Assembly: GCA_905480085.1 (NCBI GenBank)
Contig: CAJQPD010000382.1
Location: 1-11,993 of the forward strand
Direction: 5' to 3'
Source: an uncultured Acidimicrobiia bacterium
GTDB lineage: Bacteria; Actinomycetota; Acidimicrobiia; Spongiisociales; JAENVV01
DNA: 11,993 nucleotides
In this document: positions 1 to 7,721 of the stretch, piece by piece
Layout: each line of letters opens with the position of its first letter
Position numbering within the stretch: the first letter of the stretch is position 1
Program-made: the position numbers and the translations under genes
The notes under the pieces: generated by a model
Told to the model about the DNA's origin: nothing
Seen by the model: only the letters and a program-made list of their open reading frames with translations
The model's database searches: none

Positions 1-911
1 CCGGTATCAACCAGCTGCTGCACCGCGGCGGCATCGCTGACGGCAACCGTTCGGAGGGCCGAGGACTGGTTCCGGACGTAATAGTCATTGGGCGGTGGCG
101 ATTCGGATCCGTCTTCGGCGGCGGCATCGGCCGCCGGAACTCCGCTGAACCAGCAAGCCAGGTCGAACTCGAGTTCGGAGCTGGCGGCCGTGTCGACATA
201 TCCAAACCATTCCCCGTCGGGAAGGACCGCGGTGCCGGGCGTGCAACCCGAACCAGAAGCCAGGTCGTTCGTGTTCAGGTCGACACTTACGGATCCGGTC
301 CGCGTCTGATCCTGGCAATCCCGCTGGAGCCAGTTGTAGAACTCGTTACAACTTCCGAAAATCGTGTACCGCACCCGTTCGACCTCACTGAATTGAAACA
401 CCGTATCGTTGAGCGACGACAAGAACGCCTCGCTTCCACAGCTCGTGGATGCATTGGCAAGCTCCACTCGATAGTCGAAGAAGTCGACGGTGAGCAGGCC
501 ATTGGTCAGGGTGGCCGACAGAACCGCATCGGCGGTTGCCTCTGAGAAGAAAGAACCAGCGCCGGCCGCCGCTTCGGTTGTGGTCGGACCACCGACCAAC
601 TGCTCCAGGGCACCGAAGATCGGATCAACGTCCGCCGGGATCGTTCGCTCAAATGGAGCGACCAGGCCACAGTCAGTCCCATCACCGGTTGAGTAGTAGA
701 CGAGGACATCAACCCCCGGCGTTGACGTCGTCGTTGCTGTGGTTGTCGTCGTACTCGCCCCCGTCGTCGTCGGACTGTCGGGGACAGAGGTGGTGGTGGA
801 TGCCAAGCTCGTAGTCGGAGTGAGAGAGGTCGTCGTGGTTGCATCGCCTCCACAGGAAGTCAGCAACACCCCTCCGACAATCAAACCGACCAAAACGGTT
901 CTTGCAATCAT
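1..911 (-). CDS. GerMN-domain lipoprotein, C-terminus cut off by the window edge
   Basis: The frame is open from an ATG at 911 to the edge (303 codons, no stop), so the gene continues to the left. AGGAGA lies 7 bases before the ATG. Residues 1-20 are a lipoprotein signal ending in the lipobox LTSC (Cys20). Residues 21-66 are a Thr/Ser/Pro-rich spacer. Residues about 68-188 match the GerMN (sporulation/germination) pattern: VLVYY, then LVAPFERTIP, EQLVGGPTTTEAAAG, LLTVDF and the VRYTIFG strand. Residues about 205-300 resemble a second module found in actinobacterial secreted proteins, with GEWFGYV, FDLACWFSG, AAAEDG and NDYYVRN. GerMN domains bind partners at the membrane or wall; in actinobacteria they occur in LpqB-like lipoproteins without sporulation. 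It lies 169 bp after purH on the same strand and may have its own promoter. The exact role is unknown. Confidence 0.85.
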   Translation of the reverse strand, partial: MIARTVLVGLIVGGVLLTSCGGDATTTTSLTPTTSLASTTTSVPDSPTTTGASTTTTTATTTSTPGVDVLVYYSTGDGTDCGLVAPFERTIPADVDPIFGALEQLVGGPTTTEAAAGAGSFFSEATADAVLSATLTNGLLTVDFFDYRVELANASTSCGSEAFLSSLNDTVFQFSEVERVRYTIFGSCNEFYNWLQRDCQDQTRTGSVSVDLNTNDLASGSGCTPGTAVLPDGEWFGYVDTAASSELEFDLACWFSGVPAADAAAEDGSESPPPNDYYVRNQSSALRTVAVSDAAAVQQLVDT

Positions 912-935
912 GATAAGTCTCCTGTTCCTATCCGA

Positions 936-965
936 ATTCTACGGTCAGAAACCGGGCTTTCACCA
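936..965 (-). promoter_or_regulatory. Candidate promoter of the GerMN lipoprotein gene
   Basis: On the minus strand TAGAAT (941-936) fits a -10 box, with a weak TGGTGA (965-960) 18 bases upstream. A start near 929 would leave a leader of about 18 bases carrying the AGGAGA site. The -35 matches only half of the consensus, so this is tentative. Confidence 0.25.
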
Positions 966-1080
966 TCGCTGGAAGTCCCAAATGTCAGACGAACCGACCA
1001 ACCGAAACGCCACTGGCAACGGCATGAGGATGGCCACCCTCCTGGAAGGAGAGGGACTGGCGCTGCCCGTTCGGCTACTC

Positions 1081-2625
1081 CTAGTGGAGGAAGTGGCGTT
1101 CGCCTGTGAAGAGCATGGCGAGGCCGAGTTCATCGGCACGAGCAATCACGTCCGCGTCACGCATCGCCCCGCCTGGTTGAACCACTACGGTCGCCCCCGA
1201 GGCTGCCGCGGCTTCAATTCCGTCCGGGAACGGATAAAACGCATCCGAGGCGCAGGCTCCGCCGACCGCTCGACCGGCAGCCTTGGCGGCAGCGATTTCA
1301 CCCGCCTCGACCCGGTTCTGCTGGCCGGCTCCGATCCCCCAGGCGGTCCCGTCCTTGGCAAGGACAATGGCGTTCGAGTTGACGTGCCCACAGACTCGCC
1401 AGGCGAATGCTGCGTCGGCTCGTTCAGCAGCGGTCGGGGTCCGCTTCGTCACAACCTGCCACGATTGAGGCCCGGAGGCGAAATGGTGCGCAACCTGGCC
1501 GAGCCAGCCACCAGAAATCTGACGAAGCTCAAAGGAGTCCGTCCCTGGCGCGGGCGCTTCGAGGATTCGGGTGTTTTTCCGTTTGGCGATCAGCCCTTCG
1601 ACCACTCCCGGCCCATAGCCGGGCGCGATTACCACATCAGCTTGAGCTGCTTCGACGATCCGATCCAACGTGGCGACGTCCACTGGAGCCGACAACGCCA
1701 CGATGCCACCGAAGGCCGACCGGGAGTCGCACTCGTAGGCACGCTGGTATGTGTCGGCCAGGTCGGCTCCGACCGCCGCCCCGCACGGGTTGGCGTGTTT
1801 GATGATCGCCGCGGCCGGGAAACCAAACTCACCGGCCAGATCGTTGGCCAATACCCATGCCGCGCCGGCGTCGAACAGGTTGAGGTAACTCAGGGTGATC
1901 CCGGCGTGCTGGACCACACCATCCCACCACGACGAGGTTTCATCCTGGTGGTAAAGGGCTCCTGCCTGGTGCGGGTTTTCGCCGTATCGAAGCACCGTCC
2001 GCCGCCGCAGCGGAGTAACGACATGCTCGGGGAGCTGCTCGTCGCGAGCGAACCAGTTCACGATGGCTGCGTCGTAGGAGGCGGTATGGAAAAAGGCTTC
2101 CCTGGCGAGACGGGTCCGCAGTTCGTCTGACAAGCCCCCTGTGCCGACCGCCGCCACGACTTCGCCGTATTGATCCGGCGACGTGACAATCCCCACCCAG
2201 GCGTGGTTCTTGGCCGCCGCTCGCACCATCGTTGGCCCACCGATATCGATCTGTTCTATTGCCTCAGGCACCGTGACGCCGGGAGCCGCCACGGTTTGGC
2301 GAAACGGATAGAGGTTGCACACGACCAAATCAAAGGGCTCGATCTGTCGTGCTTCAAGATCGGCAAGGTGACTCTCGTCGGCGCGGTTGGCAAGGATCCC
2401 TCCGTGGATATTGGGATGCAGCGTCTTGACCCGACCGCCCAACATTTCAGCAGCACCGGTGACAGACTCGACCGACGTGACCGCAAGGCCGGCGTCGGTA
2501 AGAAATCGGGCGGTTCCACCCGACGAGACGATCTCAACGCCACCTGCTATCAACGCCGAACAGAACTCGACGAGTCCTTCTTTGTCGTAGACCGAGACAA
2601 GCGCACGTCGTACCTCAACGTTCAT
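1081..2625 (-). CDS. purH: Bifunctional AICAR transformylase / IMP cyclohydrolase
   Basis: This 514-residue cytosolic enzyme catalyses the last two steps of IMP synthesis: formylation of AICAR from 10-formyl-THF, then ring closure. The N-terminal MGS-like cyclohydrolase domain (about 1-195) shows SSGGTARFL (34-42), GGRVKTLHPNIHGGILA (63-79) and QIDIGGPTMVRAAAKNH (125-141). The transformylase domain (about 200-514) shows LRYGENPHQ (212-220), IKHANPCG with the catalytic Lys276-His277 pair, DSRSAFGG (300-307), NSNAIVLAKDG (416-426) and the C-terminal GERHFLH. The length is normal. Asn416 stands where many homologues have Lys (KSNAI), probably a neutral change. The ATG lies inside the end of purN (11-bp overlap, with no strong Shine-Dalgarno), so translation is probably coupled to purN. 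I see no convincing terminator after it. Confidence 0.97.
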   Translation of the reverse strand: MNVEVRRALVSVYDKEGLVEFCSALIAGGVEIVSSGGTARFLTDAGLAVTSVESVTGAAEMLGGRVKTLHPNIHGGILANRADESHLADLEARQIEPFDLVVCNLYPFRQTVAAPGVTVPEAIEQIDIGGPTMVRAAAKNHAWVGIVTSPDQYGEVVAAVGTGGLSDELRTRLAREAFFHTASYDAAIVNWFARDEQLPEHVVTPLRRRTVLRYGENPHQAGALYHQDETSSWWDGVVQHAGITLSYLNLFDAGAAWVLANDLAGEFGFPAAAIIKHANPCGAAVGADLADTYQRAYECDSRSAFGGIVALSAPVDVATLDRIVEAAQADVVIAPGYGPGVVEGLIAKRKNTRILEAPAPGTDSFELRQISGGWLGQVAHHFASGPQSWQVVTKRTPTAAERADAAFAWRVCGHVNSNAIVLAKDGTAWGIGAGQQNRVEAGEIAAAKAAGRAVGGACASDAFYPFPDGIEAAAASGATVVVQPGGAMRDADVIARADELGLAMLFTGERHFLH

Positions 2626-3223
2626 TCCAGATCACCGTCCTTCCTTCGACGCGAAGATGACCCGACGCCGCCGCCCGAACACATTTCGGATATAGACGGT
2701 GTTCGATCGTTTGAATCCGTTTGTGCAGCAACGCAGCCGTGTCGGCGGCCATCACAGGCACCGGTTCCTGGGCAATGATCGGCCCATGATCGACATGCTC
2801 ATCGACGAAATGAACCGTGACACCGGTAGTTTTCACCCCATAGGCCAGGGCATCCTCGACCGCGTGAGCACCGGGAAAAGCCGGTAGTAGTGCGGGATGA
2901 ATGTTCAGAATTGCGTTCGGGAATCGTTGGATGGCTTCTTCGGACAGTATCCGCATGAAACCGGCCAGGACTACCAGTTCGACGTCGTAGCGCACAAGGG
3001 TTTGGCAGATCGCGGCCGTAAACGCCGTTCGATCCGGGTAGTCGGACCAGTTGACCACTTCCGAGGGGATTCCGAAGGTCTCCGCCCGTAGTAGACCACC
3101 AACACCGAACCGATCTGAGACCACAACGGCGAGTTCAGCCGAAAACGAGGGATCATCCGCCTGGGCATCCACAATGGCTTGCAGATTCGATCCCGATCCC
3201 GATATCAGCACTGCAGTCCGCAC
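2615..3223 (-). CDS. purN: Phosphoribosylglycinamide formyltransferase
   Basis: GAR transformylase transfers a formyl group from 10-formyl-THF to GAR in the third step of purine synthesis. From the GTG at 3223 the product has 202 residues, close to the usual size. It begins with the family's N-terminal strand VLISGSGSN (5-13, phosphate-binding loop). Catalytic Asn107 and His109 lie in ILNIHPALLPAFPG, and the catalytic Asp145 in DEHVDHGPII. The frame stays open to a TTG at 3256, which would add 11 residues (213 aa) with no family counterpart. Neither start has a Shine-Dalgarno. I chose GTG because homologues start two or three residues before VLISG and a TACACT box sits 7 bases upstream, as expected of a leaderless mRNA. 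It is translated ahead of purH and is divergent from the ABC operon. Confidence 0.95.
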   Translation of the reverse strand: MRTAVLISGSGSNLQAIVDAQADDPSFSAELAVVVSDRFGVGGLLRAETFGIPSEVVNWSDYPDRTAFTAAICQTLVRYDVELVVLAGFMRILSEEAIQRFPNAILNIHPALLPAFPGAHAVEDALAYGVKTTGVTVHFVDEHVDHGPIIAQEPVPVMAADTAALLHKRIQTIEHRLYPKCVRAAASGHLRVEGRTVIWNER

Positions 3224-3230
3224 GCCGGGA

Positions 3231-3236
3231 AGTGTA
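3231..3236 (-). promoter_or_regulatory. Candidate -10 box for a leaderless purN-purH transcript
   Basis: TACACT on the minus strand fits TAnnnT and ends 7 bases before the GTG of purN, so transcription would start on the start codon itself. No good -35 box is seen. The intergenic segment 3224-3316 is only 93 bp and must also hold the promoter of the divergent ABC operon. A TAGATT at 3284-3289 is a possible -10 for that side, again without a -35. Confidence 0.35.
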
Positions 3237-3316
3237 GTTCGGCCGGACAACCCCAAACCCGGCCAGGTGGGGCAGGGCGGTGATAGATTTGGCTGGGCCT
3301 ATGGAAAGGGGTCCAC

Positions 3317-4180
3317 ATGCCCGGCAGTGCGCTCTCCGTGTCGGGGCTCAGCTATTCGTTCGGGCAGGTGCGAGCCGTCGACAACGTCTCATTGGAAGTT
3401 GCCGCAGGCGAGATCGTGGGGTTGCTCGGGCCGAACGGTGCTGGCAAGTCGACCACGATCAGAATGCTCACGGGACAGTTGCGACCCGATTCCGGGTCGA
3501 TCACGATCCTCGGTCATCCCATGCCGGAAGCTCGCGAAGCCATTCAGGCCCGGATGGGGGTCTGTTTCGAAGAGAAGAATGTCTACGACGCCATGTCGGC
3601 AGTCGAAAATCTACGTTTCTTCGCAAGCCTGTTCGGGATCAAACGGTTCGATCCGATGCCGATTCTCACCCGGGTCGATCTGGCCGGGCGGGCCGAGGAT
3701 CGGGTATCCACCTACTCGAAAGGTATGCGCCAGCGCCTCATGATGGCCAGAAGTCTGATCAACGAACCGGACATCTTGTTCCTGGACGAGCCGACCGACG
3801 GCCTTGATCCCGTCTCGTCGCGGACCATCCGGGACCTCATCAAGGATCAAGCCGCACGCGGGGCGGCCGTCATATTGACCACCCACGACATGTTCGAAGC
3901 CGATGAGCTCTCCGACCGCGTGGCCTTCATCAACGAAGGGTCGATCCTGGCCGTCGACACACCCGAAGAACTCAAGCTGGCTCATGGCCAGCGCGCCGTC
4001 AAGATTCGTAGCCGGGACGATGGCGTCATCAGCGAAATCGTGGTGCCACTCGACGACCCTGACGCAACCGAACAATTGCGCCAGGCCATGTCGGCCGGAC
4101 ACATCCTCACGATTCATACCGAGGAAGCGACCCTGGAGGACATCTTCGTCGAGTACGCCGGGAGGGGCTTGACCGCGTGA
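3317..4180 (+). CDS. ABC-2 type exporter, ATP-binding subunit
   Basis: This cytoplasmic ATPase of 287 residues drives an ABC-2 exporter. Visible motifs are Walker A GPNGAGKST (38-46), signature YSKGM (133-137), Walker B ILFLDE (153-158), the D-loop GLDP, and the switch His190 in TTHD. The Q-loop segment reads CFEEKN (83-88), so Glu stands where most ABC ATPases have Gln. The C-terminal extension (about 225-287), ending in ATLEDIFVEYAGR, is typical of DrrA- or NatA-like exporters. AAGGGG precedes the ATG at a good distance. The gene opens a three-gene plus-strand operon and its stop overlaps the GTG of the first permease. The substrate cannot be told from the sequence; drugs, lipids or sodium are possibilities known for the family. 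Confidence 0.93.
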   Translation: MPGSALSVSGLSYSFGQVRAVDNVSLEVAAGEIVGLLGPNGAGKSTTIRMLTGQLRPDSGSITILGHPMPEAREAIQARMGVCFEEKNVYDAMSAVENLRFFASLFGIKRFDPMPILTRVDLAGRAEDRVSTYSKGMRQRLMMARSLINEPDILFLDEPTDGLDPVSSRTIRDLIKDQAARGAAVILTTHDMFEADELSDRVAFINEGSILAVDTPEELKLAHGQRAVKIRSRDDGVISEIVVPLDDPDATEQLRQAMSAGHILTIHTEEATLEDIFVEYAGRGLTA

Positions 4181-5253
4181 ACTGGCCCGCCATTCGTGCG
4201 ATTGTCGCCAAAGACCTCCGGGCCTTTACCCGGGATCGGTTCTATCTCTTCATGACCGTCCTCGGTCTCGTCTTCTATGTGGCCATTTTTTGGGTACTGC
4301 CGAACACGGTCGACGAATCCATTGAGATGGGAATCGCCCAAACGGGGATGGATGCGTACTTCAACGAGCTCACCGGCGACGCCGGACTCACCATCACGCC
4401 TTTCGATTCAAGTGCCGCACTCGAGGAGGCGATCCGAGCCGGCGACGGTCCCGCCGTCGGATTGGCCTTTCCCCCCGACTTCATAACCGCCGTGGCGACC
4501 GGCAAGGAGACTGAGGTAACGCTCTTCGTTACCGCGGATGTTCCAGCCGAAGTGCGCGGCGCCCTGAGCTCGATGGTTCGAGAGATGGCCTATGCGGCAG
4601 CAGGCAACCCCCCGCTCGTCATTCTTCCCACCGAGCAAGAAATCCTGCTTGGTATCGATCGGGCGGGAGATCAGGTCTCGCTACAAGAGACCATGCGGCC
4701 GATGTTCGTCTTCTTGATGCTCATGGTGGAGATGATGGCGCTCGCCACCCTGGTCGCCTCGGAAATCCAACAGCGCACGGTGACCGCCATCCTGGCGACC
4801 CCGACCACCGTGACAGACTTCCTCACGGCAAAGTCCATCCTGGGGACACTTCTCGCTTTTAGCCAGGCGGTGTTGCTCATGGCGGCCATTGGTTCGTTCG
4901 GGGCCAATAGCCTGGTGCTGCTCGTGTCACTGCTCCTCGGGGCGATACTCGTGACCGGATTCGGATTGTGGGCGGGATCAGCAGGACGCGACTTCATTAC
5001 GATCATTTTTTGGAGCGTTCTTTTCCTCATCCCGTTGATCATCCCCGTGATTGCCGCGCTGTTTCCCGGTACGGCTGCTGCGTGGATTCAAGTCCTGCCC
5101 AGTTGGGGGTTGGTCGAAGCGATTGTCGGCGCCACCGCCTACGGTGAGGGATTCAGACACTTGGCCGGGCCTCTGCTGGCACTGGCCGCGTGGTGTGTCG
5201 TCGCGTTTGCCGCGGGCCTTCTCGTGCTGAAACGAAGGGTGGTTCGCTTATGA
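4177..5253 (+). CDS. ABC-2 type exporter, permease subunit 1
   Basis: This 358-residue integral membrane protein starts at a GTG that overlaps the ATPase stop (GTGA), with GGGAGGGG upstream. Apparent membrane segments lie at about 22-42, 176-196, 222-240, 246-268, 275-297 and 332-352. Residues 43-175, between segments 1 and 2, form a large outer domain as in NatB/YhaP-type ABC-2 permeases. ASEIQQRTVTAILATP (194-209) is the cytoplasmic coupling motif of the ABC-2 family, normally EEKERGTLE.LL.TP. It pairs with the next gene, probably as a heterodimer with two copies of the ATPase. Confidence 0.9.
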   Translation: MNWPAIRAIVAKDLRAFTRDRFYLFMTVLGLVFYVAIFWVLPNTVDESIEMGIAQTGMDAYFNELTGDAGLTITPFDSSAALEEAIRAGDGPAVGLAFPPDFITAVATGKETEVTLFVTADVPAEVRGALSSMVREMAYAAAGNPPLVILPTEQEILLGIDRAGDQVSLQETMRPMFVFLMLMVEMMALATLVASEIQQRTVTAILATPTTVTDFLTAKSILGTLLAFSQAVLLMAAIGSFGANSLVLLVSLLLGAILVTGFGLWAGSAGRDFITIIFWSVLFLIPLIIPVIAALFPGTAAAWIQVLPSWGLVEAIVGATAYGEGFRHLAGPLLALAAWCVVAFAAGLLVLKRRVVRL

Positions 5254-6335
5254 TCCGCAAGATCCTGCTCAAAGATCTCTCGCTCGGGCCCCGGTCGCCG
5301 ATCGTCCTGTGGGCACTGGTTGTGCCATTCGTCTTGACCTTCGCTTTCCGCATTGTGTTTGGCGGCCTGTTCAACACCGAACCACGGCTCGGGATCGTCG
5401 ACCTTGGCAATTCCGCCGTTACGGAGGCGGCCGCTCAGCTGGAAGGCATCAAGGTCACCTTCCTCGACGCCCCCGATGACTTACGCCGCCTGGTCGAAGA
5501 AGGCAATCTCGACGCTGGATTGGTTCTTGAGGTGGGATTCGACGATTTGGTCCGTAGCAGCGCCCAGCCACAGCTCCAGTTCTGGGTGGGCGGCGACAGC
5601 CTTGCCTCGGATCGAATCATCCTCGGAGTCACCGCCCTGGATCTCGTTCGAACCATGTCTGCGGTTGATTCGCCCGTCGACGTTTCCGTTGTAGCAATCG
5701 GGGATCAGGGCCTTGAGCTATCGGTGAGGATGCTCCCGATGCTGGTCATCATGGCCGTGGCGATCGCCGGCGTCATGGTCCCCGCCGCAAGCCTCATCGA
5801 GGAGAAGACCCGTCGAACGTTGAGTGCCGTGCTGGTAACGCCGGCCAGCCTCAAGGACGTTCTCGTGGCGAAGGGCTTGCTCGGAGCCATCCTGGCCATT
5901 CTCACCGGCGTCATGACGTTGCTCCTCAACAGCGCGTTCGGGAGTGCCCCGGTGGCCACCCTGTTGGCGATCACTCTCGGGGCGATCATGATGGCTGAGA
6001 TCGGCCTGATGCTCGGGTCATGGGCGCCCGACACTGCCACGATGTTCGCGGCGTGGAAGGGCGGAGCAATCTTGCTGCTATTTCCGGTCCTATTCACCAT
6101 TTGGCCGACCCTCCCCCAATGGATCGCCAAACTCGGACCGACGTATTACTTTCTCCAGCCCATTTTCGATCTATCCATCAACGGGGCAACGCTGGCAGAC
6201 GTCGCACCGCAGTTGGCCATCGCAGCCGTGATCTGTATCGCTCTTCTTCCACTCGTGATGCGTTTCGGGAGATTGCTGGAAGGGCGTTTGGTCGGCGAGG
6301 CAAAGCACCAACAGCCAGTGTTGACGAACGCCTAG
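5250..6335 (+). CDS. ABC-2 type exporter, permease subunit 2
   Basis: This 361-residue permease starts at the ATG at 5250, which overlaps the previous stop (ATGA) and follows AAGGGTGG. The frame is open 20 codons further upstream, but that would lie inside the first permease and has no family support. One membrane segment is at about 18-38, an outer domain at about 42-158, then segments at about 160-180, 208-228, 234-255, 270-288 and 320-338. EEKTRRTLSAVLVTP (184-198) is the ABC-2 coupling motif. The protein resembles permease 1 in layout but is clearly diverged, so the exporter is likely a heterodimer. Its TAG is shared with the stop of the convergent globin gene. Confidence 0.9.
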   Translation: MIRKILLKDLSLGPRSPIVLWALVVPFVLTFAFRIVFGGLFNTEPRLGIVDLGNSAVTEAAAQLEGIKVTFLDAPDDLRRLVEEGNLDAGLVLEVGFDDLVRSSAQPQLQFWVGGDSLASDRIILGVTALDLVRTMSAVDSPVDVSVVAIGDQGLELSVRMLPMLVIMAVAIAGVMVPAASLIEEKTRRTLSAVLVTPASLKDVLVAKGLLGAILAILTGVMTLLLNSAFGSAPVATLLAITLGAIMMAEIGLMLGSWAPDTATMFAAWKGGAILLLFPVLFTIWPTLPQWIAKLGPTYYFLQPIFDLSINGATLADVAPQLAIAAVICIALLPLVMRFGRLLEGRLVGEAKHQQPVLTNA

Positions 6336-6766
6336 ATCAGCGGGTCCGGCGAGGCCAGGTTGCGTAACGACTGAGCTGCCTTGCCGAGTTCTTCAGACAA
6401 GAAGGCACGTACCGCCTGGTCGGCCCCGATTCGGTCGAGAGCCCCGTCCATGCAACGCGACCACTCATCGGCGGCGTGATCGTCGATGGGAAACCGGACG
6501 TGACGCATGCGGAGACGAGGATGGCCGTGCCTCTCCCAGTACAACCCTGGCCCACCCATCCAACCACTGAGGAACTCAAACAGCTTCTGGCGGGATGCGG
6601 ACAGGTCGAGCGGCAACATCGACCGAAGAACCGGTGAGCTCTCATCGACGACGTCATAGAAGGCATCCGCAAGTTCCCGGACTCGCTCTTCGCCTCCAAG
6701 TTCCTCATAGGGAGTAGCCGACCCACCCCACGGGTACGGATTCTCGGAAGCCGGTCGAATGTCCAC
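6332..6766 (-). CDS. Group II truncated hemoglobin (trHbO-like)
   Basis: This 144-residue heme protein carries the hallmark block GHPRLRMRH followed by FPI (81-94). By alignment with mycobacterial trHbO, His89 is the proximal F8 ligand, Trp102 is G8, Tyr37 is B10 and Tyr76 matches trHbO Tyr62. The position of CD1, Tyr in trHbO and Tyr, Phe or His in most relatives, appears to be Leu51. An 18-residue leader precedes the globin fold. The family binds O2 tightly and has roles in oxygen delivery, peroxide or reactive nitrogen chemistry. It follows sucD by 31 bp on the same strand and is probably cotranscribed. No clear Shine-Dalgarno precedes the ATG. It converges on permease 2 with a 4-bp overlap. 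Confidence 0.92.
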   Translation of the reverse strand: MDIRPASENPYPWGGSATPYEELGGEERVRELADAFYDVVDESSPVLRSMLPLDLSASRQKLFEFLSGWMGGPGLYWERHGHPRLRMRHVRFPIDDHAADEWSRCMDGALDRIGADQAVRAFLSEELGKAAQSLRNLASPDPLI

Positions 6767-6797
6767 AGGTCGAGCCTACTGGTGCTGACGGGGTTGT

Positions 6798-7721
6798 CTA
6801 CCCGAGCGCCTCGAGCATGGCCGTTCCCATGTCGGTTGGGGTTGGGGCGACGACGATGCCCGCCTTCTTCAGTGCAGCAATCTTGTCGGCAGCCGTTCCT
6901 TTGCCCCCCGAAATGATGGCGCCGGCATGGCCCATCCGCTTACCGGCTGGGGCGGTGGTGCCCGCAATGAACCCGGCGACCGGCTTGGTCATGTACTGCT
7001 GGATCCATTCGGCGGCTTCTTCTTCGGCCGTTCCACCGATCTCGCCAATCATGATGACGCCTTCGGTATCGGGGTCCTGGTTAAAGAGGTCGAGACAGTC
7101 GACGAAGTTGGTCCCGTTCACGGGATCGCCACCGATGCCGATGGCGGTCGTCTGGCCGAGTCCGTTATTGGTCAGCTGGAACACCGCTTCATAGGTGAGG
7201 GTTCCTGAGCGACTCACGACGCCGATCTTGCCTGGCTGGTGAATGTAGCCCGGCATGATGCCGATCTTGCACTGCTGAGGGGTGATGACCCCCGGGCAGT
7301 TCGGTCCCACGAGTCGGACGTTCTTGTCCTCGAGGTATCGCTTGGCAATCACCATGTCACCTACCGGAATACCTTCGGTAATGCAGACGATGAGTTTGAT
7401 ACCCGCCGCGGCCGCTTCCATGATGGCGTCGGCTGCGAATGGTGGCGGAACATAGATCACCGACGCATTGGCGCCCGTCGCTTCGGCCGCCTCAACAACG
7501 CTCCGGAAGATGGGCAGATCCGCCGAATAGGTGTCGGCACGACCCTGGACTCCGCTGTGATCGGTTTCGCCTTCGAAGTGCTCGATCGTTCCCGCCTTGG
7601 ACGGGTGGACGGCGCCCACCATGTTCGTCCCGTAGGCCAGGGCAGTATCGGTGTGGAACCGGCCGGTCTGGCCCATCCCCTGAACCAGGACCCGGGTATT
7701 CGTATCAACCAGCACGCTCAT
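6798..7721 (-). CDS. sucD: Succinyl-CoA synthetase, alpha subunit
   Basis: With SucC this subunit interconverts succinyl-CoA and succinate, coupled to nucleotide triphosphate, in the TCA cycle. It has 307 residues. The phosphorylated active-site His265 lies in [18 protein letters not shown] (260-277). [10 protein letters not shown] (139-148), [13 protein letters not shown] (168-180), [10 protein letters not shown] (195-204) and MIGEIGG (224-230) are all present. Two features differ from the E. coli enzyme. The CoA-binding loop GFTGSQGTFH reads GMGQTGRFH (15-23), one residue shorter and without FTG. A segment of roughly 17-20 extra residues (about 49-68) is inserted before LPIF. The ATG overlaps the sucC stop (ATGA), and GGAG lies 8 bases upstream, so the two subunits are translationally coupled. 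Confidence 0.96.
   Translation of the reverse strand: MSVLVDTNTRVLVQGMGQTGRFHTDTALAYGTNMVGAVHPSKAGTIEHFEGETDHSGVQGRADTYSADLPIFRSVVEAAEATGANASVIYVPPPFAADAIMEAAAAGIKLIVCITEGIPVGDMVIAKRYLEDKNVRLVGPNCPGVITPQQCKIGIMPGYIHQPGKIGVVSRSGTLTYEAVFQLTNNGLGQTTAIGIGGDPVNGTNFVDCLDLFNQDPDTEGVIMIGEIGGTAEEEAAEWIQQYMTKPVAGFIAGTTAPAGKRMGHAGAIISGGKGTAADKIAALKKAGIVVAPTPTDMGTAMLEALG

Noticed and set aside
712..840. Apparent trinucleotide repeat (gtc/gtt runs on the plus strand)
   Set aside because: It is the mixed-codon Thr-rich linker of the lipoprotein, not an exact DNA repeat.
1037..1056. Possible terminator hairpin after purH (CTCC/GGAG stem)
   Set aside because: The stem is only 4 bp before a mismatch and no T-run follows on the minus strand.
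739..2130. 463-codon open frame on the plus strand
   Set aside because: It lies antisense to purH and the lipoprotein gene, whose protein families are unmistakable; the plus-strand product has low-complexity, Arg/Gly/Val-rich composition and no family signal.
2170..2778. 202-codon open frame on the plus strand
   Set aside because: Antisense to purH and purN, with no start signal and no domain.
3611..4117. 168-codon open frame on the minus strand
   Set aside because: Antisense shadow of the ABC ATPase gene, which has all nucleotide-binding motifs.
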